DNA of 64,000 bases. It comes from Cytidiella melzeri. Its lineage: Eukaryota; Basidiomycota; Agaricomycetes; Polyporales; Irpicaceae. The stretch covers positions 1 through 64,000 of the forward strand of contig JABYQR010000225.1 in the NCBI GenBank assembly GCA_022592445.1. Direction: 5' to 3'. The notes under the pieces are model-generated. The model was not told the DNA's origin and did not search any database. It saw only the letters and a program-made list of their open reading frames with translations. Shown here one piece after another: positions 43,145-55,133 of the stretch. Within the stretch, counting starts at the first letter, position 1, and the number at the start of each line of letters is the position of its first letter. The translations under genes and the position numbers were made by a program.

Positions 43145-44646
43145 TCAAAAACCAATCATCTCATCAAACCCGTCCTCACCATCCCCTCTCCGTCGATTTG
43201 CGTACCTCCCCACCAATCCCTCCTCATCGTCGACATCGAACCCTGGCACAAACTCCTCGTTGTCCATCGCCTGCTCACCATCCTCCTTCAATATCCCAGC
43301 AGCGCCGGCAGGGATGACAGATTCGCCGTGGTACGTAAACCCACGGAAGTTCTCCTGCATGCTGTTCGTCAACGGACTCTCAGCGACGTCCCGCTTCTGT
43401 TTCTTTTTCGCCACGATGTCGATTCCCTTCGCAGTCGCTCCGTTCGTATGACCTTTCGACGATGTGGTAGTAAGTGGGGTCTGAGGTGGCCTGTCCGAGC
43501 CTAGTGGTCCGTTTGGCGTGTGCAGAACTGTTTGACTCTGCGTAAGAGCCACCCAGTCTTCTGAAGGATCCTCGTCATCAAACAGTTCGTTGGGACCTGC
43601 ATCACGAACGTCCGCAGTGGTGAACTCCGGGTCAAAGTTGTCGACAGACTCGTCAGACTCGACGAGAGGTTTAAATGGGGGTGTCGTTTGCTTCAACGCC
43701 AGCGCTTTCCAGTCGATAGTAGAGAAGAAAGGATGCTCCTTCAGCTCTGCTGCGTCCCGCTGAGCACCGAGCCGGTGCTTGGGGTTGCGATTCAGGAGCT
43801 ACGCATACATGTTAGACAAACTTGACTCAAGAGGGTAACTAAAGCAAAGCTCACTCCTTTGACAAACTGCTTGCCCTCTTCCCCGATAACGCCTTTCGGA
43901 AACCTGATCTTGCCGAAGCAGATGTTCTTGTACATCGTCTGCGTATCCTCCGCATAGAACGGACTCCACCCGCAGCACATCTCGAACAAAAGAACACCCA
44001 GGCTCCAAAAATCGACCAGCTTCGAGTACCCGTGCTCGTCGAGCAAAACTTCAGGCGCGAGGTACTCTGTCGTACCACAAAACGTGTTCGTGAGCTCGTC
44101 AGACCGCAGATCGGGCTTCGAAAGACCGAAGTCACAGAGCGCAACATGTCCTGTTGCGTCCAATAGGATATTCTCAGGTTTGAGATCCCTGAGAAAATAC
44201 GAACGTCAGTGTGCTCCCGCTCAAAAGATTTAAACCGCGACCACTCACCGATAAACAATGTCATACTTGTGCAAATGCTCCAGCGCAAGCACAAGCTCCG
44301 CGATATAGAACCTAGCCCTTTCCTCACTGAACCTCGTCTCTTTCTGCAAATGCCAAAACAGCTCTCCTCCGCTCTTGAAATCCGTCACCAAGTACAAATC
44401 CGTATCAGTCTGGAACGAGAACTTCAGCCCAACGAGGAACGGGCTCTCCAGCGAACGCTGCAGAATCTTGCGCTCGCCGATAGTATGTGCCACCTCCTTC
44501 TTAGCCACAATTTCGCGTTTCGAGAGGATCTTCATCGCGTATATACGCTTCGTGTCCTTCTTGCGCACCTGGAATACGCGCCCGAATGTACCTCGGCCGA
44601 TGAGCTTGAGAAACTCGAAATCTCGTGGGGTCAGCGCGCGCTTTGA
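43145..44646 (-). pseudogene. Duplicated SCH9 kinase half, lacking N-terminus
   Basis: Exons 44646-44249, 44188-43855 and 43798-43145 match SCH9 exons 4-6 in length and in every encoded residue. They cover the whole kinase domain (GRGTFGRVFQV, YAMK, DLKPEN, DFG, TNTFCGTTEYLAPE) and the hydrophobic-motif tail (FRGFTYHGES). Both introns keep GT...AG, and the acceptor before exon 4 (GCACAG) is intact. The C2 half, the normal start codon and the promoter are missing. Upstream lies only SCH9 intron sequence and then the 3' end of the full gene. It cannot start translation normally: the only in-frame upstream ATG (44808) is followed by a stop. It could still be spliced onto the SCH9 5' exons as an alternative 3' end. 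The type 'pseudogene' is provisional. Confidence 0.75.
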
Positions 44647-44878
44647 CTGTGCATTTCGCAACCGAGGAGGTCGCAATGGAGCGGAGCGCGCGACGAAGAG
44701 ACAGAAACACGTGGAAAGTAGCGGTGATCATAAGTCGCCGGTTGCCACGATTGTCGAAGGAAGCGCGAAGGGCACGACAGGTCGATCAACATCGAGGGAC
44801 AGGAACATGTGCCCAATCAGGATTCAGCGCAAGGACCGGAGAGTGTTCGTCACGAGATGAGGGAGCAATGAAAAAAAA

Positions 44879-47378
44879 GAACGATTGGTGACCACGCTGC
44901 AGTCCGACCTCATATCGTAGACATCCCTTTCAGAACTTCTGAAGACGTTCCATAGAATATTAATCCAGAGGAACGCATCGAGCTTGGTTGTTTCTATGTA
45001 GTAGCAGCAGATTTTCAAGTCTTGTCACTTGCGTATCTCACTGCTATCTTTCACCACAAACATAGACTCATCCACACAACCATCGATACATCCTGACAGT
45101 TCCAACAGAGAAAGAAAAAGGTCACACATTAATTCTAACAAAAAACAAGGTAAACTAACCCAGTTACATAATATGTACACTTCATGCGTCACGACACAAA
45201 AAACGAGTAAAGGAAAAAATCGCGTTTACAGATGTCTCATGGCAAGGTAATGCATGCTTCGTTCAAAGGTGAACCCAGCGCCGTGTAAAGAAAAGTATGA
45301 ACCGACTATAAATGTGAGCGGAATAATGTATTATACAACGTGCGGGGACGTAACAATCGTTCGTTGGTTGTGTTAGGAGATGTCGAGTCTGATATAGAGA
45401 GGAAGGAAGGGAGAGAGTGCAATAATGATAGGTTGAATACAAGCGCGACAAGGAATTTGCGTGCATATACGATAGCCCGAGAAGTACCGAAACGGCTATT
45501 AGGGGAAGGGGGAGGGTTGGGGGGAGAGAGAATTGGAGATGGCGGAGGGGTTAAGATATTGAGGTATGGGGGTATTAAGGAGGTTCATGCCGATAATGAC
45601 CAAGAAAGAATCCAAAGTTGCCTTTATCCTTCATCTCCCATGCTCAAAAACCAATCATCTCATCAAACCCGTCCTCACCATCCCCTCTCCGTCGATTTGC
45701 GTACCTCCCCACCAATCCCTCCTCATCGTCGACATCGAACCCTGGCACAAACTCCTCGTTGTCCATCGCCTGCTCACCATCCTCCTTCAATATCCCAGCA
45801 GCGCCGGCAGGGATGACAGATTCGCCGTGGTACGTAAACCCACGGAAGTTCTCCTGCATGCTGTTCGTCAACGGACTCTCAGCGACGTCCCGCTTCTGTT
45901 TCTTTTTCGCCACGATGTCGATTCCCTTCGCAGTCGCTCCGTTCGTATGACCTTTCGACGATGTGGTAGTAAGTGGGGTCTGAGGTGGCCTGTCCGAGCC
46001 TAGTGGTCCGTTTGGCGTGTGCAGAACTGTTTGACTCTGCGTAAGGGCCACCCAGTCTTCTGAAGGATCCTCGTCGTCAAACAGTTCATTGGGACCTGCA
46101 TCACGAACGTCCGCAGTGGTGAACTCCGGGTCAAAGTTGTCGACAGACTCGTCAGACTCGACGAGAGGTTTAAATGGGGGTGTCGTTTGCTTCAACGCCA
46201 GCGCTTTCCAGTCGATAGTAGAGAAGAAAGGATGCTCCTTCAGCTCTGCTGCGTCCCGCTGAGCACCGAGCCGGTGCTTGGGGTTGCGATTCAGGAGCTA
46301 CGCATACATGTTAGACAAACTTGACTCAAGAGGGTAACTAAAGCAAAGCTCACTCCTTTGACAAACTGCTTGCCCTCTTCCCCAATAACGCCTTTCGGAA
46401 ACCTGATCTTGCCGAAGCAGATGTTCTTGTACATCGTCTGCGTATCCTCCGCATAGAACGGACTCCACCCGCAGCACATCTCGAACAACAGAACACCCAG
46501 GCTCCAAAAATCGACCAGCTTCGAGTACCCGTGCTCGTCGAGCAGAACTTCAGGCGCGAGGTACTCTGTCGTACCACAAAACGTGTTCGTGAGCTCGTCA
46601 GACCGCAGATCGGGCTTCGAAAGACCGAAGTCACAGAGCGCAACATGTCCTGTTGCGTCCAATAGGATATTCTCAGGTTTGAGATCCCTGAGCGATACGA
46701 ACGTCAGTATGCTCCCGCTCAAAAGATAAAAACCGCGACCACTCACCGATAAACAATGTCATACTTGTGCAAATGCTCCAGCGCAAGCACAAGCTCCGCG
46801 ATATAAAATCTAGCTCTTTCCTCACTGAACCTCGTCTCCTTCTGCAAATGCCAAAACAACTCTCCTCCGCTCTTGAAATCCGTCACCAAGTACAAATCCG
46901 TATCAGTCTGGAACGAGAACTTGAGCCCAACGAGGAACGGGCTCTCCAGCGAACGCTGCAGAATCTTGCGCTCGCCGATAGTATGTGCCACCTCCTTCTT
47001 AGCCACAATTTCGCGTTTCGAGAGGATCTTCATCGCGTATATACGCTTCGTGTCCTTCTTGCGCACCTGGAATACGCGCCCGAATGTACCTCGGCCTATG
47101 AGCTTGAGAAACTCGAAATCGCGTGGGGTCAGCGCGCGCTTTGACTGTGCATTTCGCAACCGAGGAGGTCGCAATGGAGCGGAGCGCGCGACGAAGAGAC
47201 AGAAACACGTGGAAAGTAGCGGTGATCATAAGTCGCCGGTTGCCACGATTGTCCAAAAAAGCGCGAAGGGTACGACAGGTCGATCAACATCGAGGGACAG
47301 GAACATGTCACCAATCAGGATTCAGCGCAAGGACCGGAGAGTGTTCGTCACGAGATGAGGGAGCAATGAAAAAAAAAA
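44879..47378. repeat. Tandem duplication, unit 2
   Basis: This is the second unit, beginning with GAACGATTGGTGA, a copy of the last 13 bases of the APD1-like gene, right after the poly-A run of unit 1. It ends in the longer poly-A run at about 47367-47378. Beyond that only this copy continues into the rest of the SCH9 intron. Confidence 0.95.
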
Positions 47379-49199
47379 GAGAAATTGTCAGCAAAATCGT
47401 CGAAGAGGAAACATGGACTCCATAAAAATCAAGGGTAAGAAATGAGGTGAGAAGAGCGGGCCATTGTGGCGTGTCACATGGACCCACCCGACCCGGTGTA
47501 TGCGGAACTGAAAGCTCAGGGTTGGTGGAGCTCTCAAGCAACGCCGCAGTGGGACTGATGAGCCAATATGGCATGGTGGTACGAGGCTGGGAACGATGGC
47601 CACATATATCGCGAAGCGACCACGCTCGTACGACCCAATCACTCGGGGATGCCGTAAAGTGCATAGCGGCTTCCCAGTGCGGGGTAAATGAATAGAAAAG
47701 TGTGGGGACGGGGACGGAAAAGCGATGATGATTGATAGAGATGAAATAGAAGATGCTGACCTGGTTGGCCTCGAAGGTGACCTGGACGCGCATCTCGCCA
47801 GTGACGGGCTCATTCTCGTAAGGTCTCAATCTGGGATGAGGTAGCGAGTGCAGATTCGACGTGATTTGAGTACAATTTTGCAGGTCAGGAGGATTTTTCG
47901 CGAGTGTCGGAGAACACACGGGACAGGAAATGATACGGAAGGGTGAAGGAAAAAGGGAGACAGAGGGATGTCAGCAAAGACAGAACTAACAGAACACGGT
48001 GACACGCACTTGTACCACTGATCTACCGTATGGTCATGAATAAGTACAGGCTTGATCTGTATGGTACCAAGAAAGCCGAGGTCGTTGACGGCACGGTCAT
48101 AGATGTTGAACGTAATAGCGGACTCTTCAGAGGTAACATCGCTTCAAAAAGTACATCGTAAGCACAAATGTTTTTGCATATATGACCACAAAAATAGATT
48201 TGTGACTTACAAAGACACCTCGTGTTTCCATACGGGATTGTGTGCCGATATCCTCGACCCAAACACGCTCGCAATGCCGCCTTTCCCTGAGCTTATCGAC
48301 GAGCTTGGGGTATGCTCTTTGCTCGACGAAGAGCTTCGGGTACTTGAGCTGTTTGCTCGGCTCCGTCCGTTGTTGTTGAGCTTGCTGTTGATAGCTCCGA
48401 GTACGGACATGGCGTTTGAGGGCTGCGCCATCTGTGACAGCGCTGACGACGACGAGTTTCTTGAGAGATTAGTAGCGACGCCCTTGATCTCCTTGTCCGT
48501 CTCCTCTGTGGGTTCTCGCGAGACAAACTCGTTCTGCTCAAACTGGACAACGACATAGGGCCTAGCCTTGGAAGAGCGGACGTTGAGGCCTCGGGCGGCA
48601 ATGAGCTTGACATGTATCTGGCCTTTCGAGGGCCCGCTGGTGCCGTTTGAGGAGGAGGAAGTAGTGGAGGCGGCAGCGATCGAGCCATTCGTGGAAGAGG
48701 TGGAGGAGGCCGATGCGGACTTGGCGAGCCCCGATGGCGGCTGATGGCCGGTGTGATTGGATTGGGCAGCGTTGGAGAGCGATGAGAGGTTTGTCACAGT
48801 GTTTGTTCGCTTTGGGGGAGGGGGAGGCTGCATCTTGAATACGGGGGCATGTATCGACAAGCTGGTGGTAGGTTGAGCAAAGCTTCCTCCTGGCGTCAAA
48901 GGCATTGACTGGTAATGCTGGTGGGGATCTGGGCCATTTGTAGACGGCGGCACTGCAGAATTGTTATGCGTGGGAGCGGAGATTGAAGGGGAAGGTGGGT
49001 GATGGGACGGGTGTAAGAGCTGGTGGGTGTATGGTGGGATAGCTGCTGTTGGTGTGTGCACTGCGGCGAGCAGGGATGTCGAGTTCTGCCTGGACGCGGG
49101 GAGCGGCAGGATGTTGTCGAAGGGGTTGGTGCGCTCTTGGCCATTTGGGCCGGCTCTAGGGGTGAGATCTACAGGCGTGGACGGCCAGAACTTGAGCAT
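45644..49199 (-). CDS. SCH9: AGC kinase Sch9 (C2 domain plus kinase)
   Basis: Six exons (49199-48211, 48141-48010, 47830-47761, 47144-46747, 46687-46354, 46297-45644) give 858 aa. Sch9 is the S6-kinase-like target of TORC1 that links nutrients to ribosome production. Residues 1-192 are low-complexity. A C2 domain follows (about 193-397; starts QIHVKLIAARGLNV), interrupted by a Ser-rich loop. The kinase (about 402-665) has GRGTFGRV, AMK, HTIGERKIL, DLKPEN, DFGLS, the activation loop TNTFCGTTEYLAPE and LLNRNPKHRLGA. The tail holds the hydrophobic motif FRGFTYHGES near 788, whose Thr is the TORC1-type site. The intron before the kinase exons (47145-47760) is about 616 bp. I chose ATG 49199. The frame is open to ATG 49541. 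The Gly-loop, Lys, Asp and Asp residues needed for catalysis are all present. Confidence 0.9.
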
Positions 49200-50068
49200 G
49201 TTGTCGTGGAGGAGTGATTGCAACTGGCGTGGTTTGCGGTGGTCTGTGTCTGGACGACGAGGGCGACGGCGAGGGGACGAGTGTATGCGCAGGAGAGGGT
49301 GGTGGTAGGATGGAAAGAGAGGATGAGATGGGCGGAAGGAGCGGAAATGGTGTTCAGACCAGTCTCCACCGTTTTCCTTTTCGTTTTCGTTCTCGGCCAA
49401 GTCTCCACTTTGTGATGGACGACGGACTCGAGGGTTGGTGTCTGAGATAGCGACAGGACCCCCTTTTTCAGCCGGCTCTCTCCAGTGATGTTCGGTATTA
49501 CTAGAGACGGATTCTAATATGTGACATGTACAGGGTGCCATTGGCGTGAGGAGGGGGAGGTCGACGTGCTGTTCGACGACGAGCTCGCTCTATATAGCGT
49601 ACTGCAGAATAAAGCGAACATTGTCTGACGTCGTGTGCGATAACGACTAGTCGGGCCAGAGTCCGAGTATGGCTTGCTAACCTCTGCACTCGATCGCACA
49701 CCAATTGCGCAAACACCTCGCGCGTCTCGCATCCATTGTACCCTGCAGCAGTGGTAGAACAGCACGCGTATCCCGGTCCTCTCGGGCCTATTCGCTGGCT
49801 GGACCACTTGAGGCGACTATCTTCGATATTGGCATGGGATCCGTTCAATTCTAATGCAATGTAGTACTCCTGCTTCTACAACGATCGATCCAGCCTCAAC
49901 ATGAAATCCATGTGGCCGGTACCGTGCCGGACAGCTTCATAAAGCAGCAGGAGATCCAGCTACACACCACACAACAAAGCACCCTAATCCTGCCCTAATC
50001 ATCCATCGGCCCTCCCTGTTCCGCAACACCTTTCACCAATCCACTATGCGCACGCACTTGTGGCGTTT
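49200..50068. other. Upstream region of SCH9 / 3' flank of OYE gene
   Basis: An in-frame extension of SCH9 to ATG 49541 is possible. Otherwise I see no gene. This is the probable SCH9 promoter and leader. Confidence 0.5.
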
Positions 50069-51518
<1,450 letters not shown>

Positions 51519-52154
51519 CCGTGTTTGTCTAAAAGGTCTATGGGATGTGGGGTATGAACGAGGGAGTTGATGCCGAACACTGACATAGCGAGTCTGCAAA
51601 GAGGATTTATATCGCAATCGTTCAAGTGCTTACTAACAGATTGATGCTGGCATAATCAACTACGGTCACAGGAATTTGCACGCCATCGCCGTTGCACAGT
51701 CGTGAGCAAGATCTCGAGCAACCTCGGCGATCCACATGGAGATGTGTAAGCGCATTGCTTACAGAACTTAAGCTTCGCGTCAGTTTCTCGCTGCTATGAT
51801 GGGAAAAAAAGCACGATAACGTACGAAGCGGCAACGTTGGCAGCAAAAAGTGTGAAATCAAGCTGCAGAAGCCAAGTCATCTCAATGCGAGAAAGTGTTA
51901 CCCAGGCCCACGACGTGATTACGATAGAGCATCGCGACTTTGCCTGAGATACTTGGTGCTACTGCTTCATGTGATATGGATCCGTGGTAGAGCACCTCGT
52001 CCCAAGCCGGGGACCTATGAGACTAAATGATAAGCGTATACATATCGAAATGAGCGCCCTTGATCTTACTTCGTTCCAGTGGTCTTTGCTAACTCGCGGC
52101 AAAGCGACGCTAGTGAAATAATTCAAACAAAACAGGCCTCAAGCATGCTGATAA
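51519..52154. other. Intergenic, no gene seen
   Basis: This is the promoter side of the OYE gene and the 3' side of the Tim17-like gene. A minus-strand open stretch at 51622-51861 has no recognisable features. Confidence 0.5.
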
Positions 52155-52873
52155 TCAGGTTCGCTTCAATTTCGACGGTGTACTCGAAACCTGGTCGTGG
52201 TTTTCGTTCGTTCCATCCAGCCCGTCTGTTACTGCTACTTCGGTCGCTCTCGCCTGCACCTGCTCGCGCAGCTGCTCCTGACTCCATCGCAGCCCTCTCA
52301 TCGCAAAGCCAACAGTCACGCCTAGCAACAATGTCCGTGCAGCAGCTTTCCGCGGCAGTCGATCTAAAGATGAGAAAGATGTATTTGGAATACGCGTTTG
52401 TAGTCAGCGCTGGGTGAAAAACACACACACACACACACAACACCTCAGCGAGTACACTCACAGGCCAAGGAAAACACGGCAGCCGTCCCAGTCCCTGCGA
52501 CAACTTCCCGCAAATGATCTGCCCACGGGTATCGCAATCGGTTCATGCCCTCTTCGAAGCACACCCATCCAGCGGCGGTTGTACCCAACTTGGCGGCTTC
52601 CGCGCCAGCCTCTTTCAGCCCAGCCATGAGCACCCGGTAGTTTTTGGTCTTGTTGTAAAAGTACCATCCTTGCACCGTCGTCGGCGGTCGATGGACGTTT
52701 TCTGCGAGGAAACGAAGCGAGGCGCGGCGAGAGCCTCGTACGAGTCCGAGTGTGGTACCTAGGACGACAGCAGCACCCGGAAGGAGGTAGAAGCGTGGTG
52801 GAATGTTGAGACGGATCTGACGAGGCTTCAGCTCATCAGACCAGTCGTCCGCCGGTGTCGTAGACGTGGACAT
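52155..52873 (-). CDS. Tim17-like small membrane protein
   Basis: Two exons (52873-52462, 52363-52155) give 206 aa. The frame is continuous across a GT-AG intron with a (TG)n/(AC)n run. After a polar N-terminus there are about four hydrophobic or glycine-rich segments: LLPGAAVVLGTTLGLV (about 30-45), the GLKEAGAEAAKLGTTAAGWV region (85-105), VVAGTGTAAVFSLA (125-138) and LLLGVTVGFAMRGL (about 148-161). A basic stretch RLPRKAAAR lies between the last two. This arrangement and the GxxxG-rich segments resemble the Tim17/Tim22/Tim23 family of mitochondrial inner-membrane proteins. The exact member is not clear, and the assignment is an inference from pattern. The C-terminal 40 residues are polar. 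Confidence 0.55.
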
Positions 52874-53573
52874 TTTGTATGAGCTCGCAGCACGTCGTGC
52901 ACGAGTCCACGACAGTGAGCGTGTTCATTGCGCGTTCGCAGCGGCCGTTTTCGGCGACACGGCATATCACGTGCACCTATTTTCGCGTAAGCGCTTGCTC
53001 TTCGTAGGCACAACATGTCGTATCTTGTCTGACATCGTAAATCAACTTAGCACGAATGTAGCAACGCGATAATAATATGTTTTCGGCTGACAAGGCACTC
53101 AGTGAGACATTGAGTTGGACTATCAAGTCAGTAGGGGAACAGACAGATCGCTACCGACGAACGTGCCCACTCATTTCTACGACGCGAGTCCCCGCACAGA
53201 CGGGACGAATCCGCCAAGCATCCCCACGGCCTCATTCATGCTTCCCTCCACCCATTCATTAATCGACCAGGGATCCATGTATACATGTACCGGTCGGACC
53301 CTTGCACTCTTCCTGCTTCGATCCGGTGAACAGACTTGCACTGCCTCACCATGGGATGCATCTCGACGACCACTTCAGCTGCCTTTGCATCTGAACGGAT
53401 CGATCTCACAAATGAAAAGTATCGGCAGTCGCCCTTACCCTGAGTTTATCGGAGGTACGGTCCTGAAGGAGTTCTCCGCAGCCGGTACTTTCGCGCATGC
53501 ACGCAGCTAGGTAAAATGAACGTTGCGGCGCGGGAGGTCTGGTGAACGTTTTCACATGGCTCGGGGAACAGGG
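52874..53573. other. Intergenic, no gene seen
   Basis: This is the promoter side of the Tim17-like gene, followed by sequence without supported coding up to the target duplication ATAGGAGC at 53574. Confidence 0.5.
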
Positions 53574-53809
53574 ATAGGAGCAGGCCCCCGGAATGCCCGC
53601 CAAGAGGTGCTATACCAAAATCGGGCACAATGGCCGTTTATATCCCCGAGCTTTTGGGTTGTTTATGTCCGGCGCTAGATCGGGTGGGTCAAATTTTCGC
53701 TCAAAATGTCCTCAAACTGTATATAGGCTACAAAAAATCGTCAAAAACCGACAAAAAATCCACTGGGCTGTTACGCACCTGTAGGTCAGTTTTAAGGGGG
53801 AGGAAATAG

Positions 53810-54280
53810 TCAGGATTCTCTAAGTTGAAGGTGAGAAACTGATATTTCACAAATGCCACCTGTAGTACACAAACATGGCGCTATCACATGAGCTACTGTG
53901 AAATAAACACTGTGGATTGACTGTGCACCACTCAACCACGCATCATCAAATGTCCTCTTGAGGGCCATGGCAGAAGTCGTGGATGCCCATAGTAGATCTA
54001 CAGCGGCCTCAATCTGGCTAGCTGCATCATGTATCAGGACAGTGGGGATGTTGTCAATGTAAGTCGCAGTGGGATTAGGTGATTCACCGCAGAGGTGTAG
54101 ATGTCGTTGGAGTACAGCAGAGATGGTGTCATCAGGTTGTGGTAAGACGGCATTGTTGACCCCCGACGGAATCTGTCGAGCAGCACTGCGCGCTCTTACG
54201 ACATGCGGTGGTATCATGTCTGACCAGTGCTTAACGCAGCCCACCCAATCTGAAGACAGGAAGATGACCTCGTCCTTCAA
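53810..54280 (-). CDS. Hypothetical ORF inside the TIR element
   Basis: This is an open frame of 156 codons with no recognisable domain. It includes a Cys/His-containing patch (LHLCGE) and a stretch with PCLCTTGGIC near the C-terminus. It could be a remnant of a captured or transposase gene. It has no intron evidence and no relative in the window. It could be chance. Confidence 0.25.
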   Translation of the reverse strand: MKDEVIFLSSDWVGCVKHWSDMIPPHVVRARSAARQIPSGVNNAVLPQPDDTISAVLQRHLHLCGESPNPTATYIDNIPTVLIHDAASQIEAAVDLLWASTTSAMALKRTFDDAWLSGAQSIHSVYFTVAHVIAPCLCTTGGICEISVSHLQLRES

Positions 54281-54742
54281 TACCTCTTCGCCAGAATCCT
54301 TGCAAGCAAGATCTCAGGGGTTTGTCCGTTGTTTTTCGGACTGCCGCCTACAAGTTGAAGACGCGATGTGCAAGTCTCGGTGTGCAGCTCACGAGAAGAC
54401 GAGTAGTGTATATTATTCAGCACTGTATTGTGATATTTCAGTTAGTACTGTGTGTGCAAAGAGCGTTGAACTCGTACCATATATTATACAAAATAAGAGC
54501 ATTAGCGCTAGGATAAAAGGCCCGAGCTTGAGTACAGTTTAGCAAGCAAGGGAGCCCATAGCAGACGGATATAGGGATGTGACGAAGGTGAGAGTGTTGC
54601 TGAGTACAGTGTAGTTGCTGTGAGCATAAGAAGACTGACCGCCATGGTTTCTCTGCTGTCACCCGACGAAAAAATGCGCCATCACAGCCAGTGTAATGGT
54701 ACGATCTCTTGACAACAACGCTAGAGGCCTCAGATTGCGATT

Positions 54743-55126
54743 TTTTGTTGAGCAGGGTTGGAGCACACCGAAGGGGGGCGGAAATGCAAATGAAGAGATA
54801 ATGATTTGAGTCAAATATAGCGAGTATTTATAGGTTTTTACAAGTGGAATACGAGAGGGGCTTTAGACAGAGACTTCGAGTGGTACAAGTACAGTGAACG
54901 AGGGATCAGGCACGAGAATACAGGAGCGTAGCGGATAACACGTATATGGAAGGTGAAGAATGTAAAAAGAATCAGACAACACGAGAGTGAAACAGGTGCG
55001 GGAAAAATATAAGAAAAACATGAGAAACGGAAATCGAGAACAGGCACCGGAAATAAAAAGAAAAGGAGTACATGCGTATTTTTCGGATGGGCGCATCAAA
55101 GCGGAATGGTGCGTAAAATCACAACA
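54743..55126 (-). repeat. 3' LTR of copia element
   Basis: On the plus strand it reads TTTTGTTGAGCAGGG...AAATCACAACA. It is matched by 62186-62569. The inner boundary is the polypurine complement CTCCCCCTC at 55127. Confidence 0.9.
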
Positions 55127-55133
55127 CTCCCCC

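Larger units (their letters stand above)
42354..44878. repeat. Tandem duplication, unit 1 (2525 bp)
   Basis: This unit repeats at 44879 to about 47378 in the same orientation. It runs from GAACGATTGGTGA at the end of the APD1-like gene to a poly-A run inside the long SCH9 intron. It includes the SCH9 3' flank, three kinase exons and their splice sites. Noncoding parts differ by a few percent and one 26-bp deletion. Coding parts differ by 14 silent changes only. Confidence 0.95.

Noticed and set aside
42354..47378. SCH9 tandem repeat as an assembly duplicate
   Set aside because: The units differ by many substitutions, a 26-bp deletion and intron indels, so they are not the same DNA read twice, although long reads would settle it.
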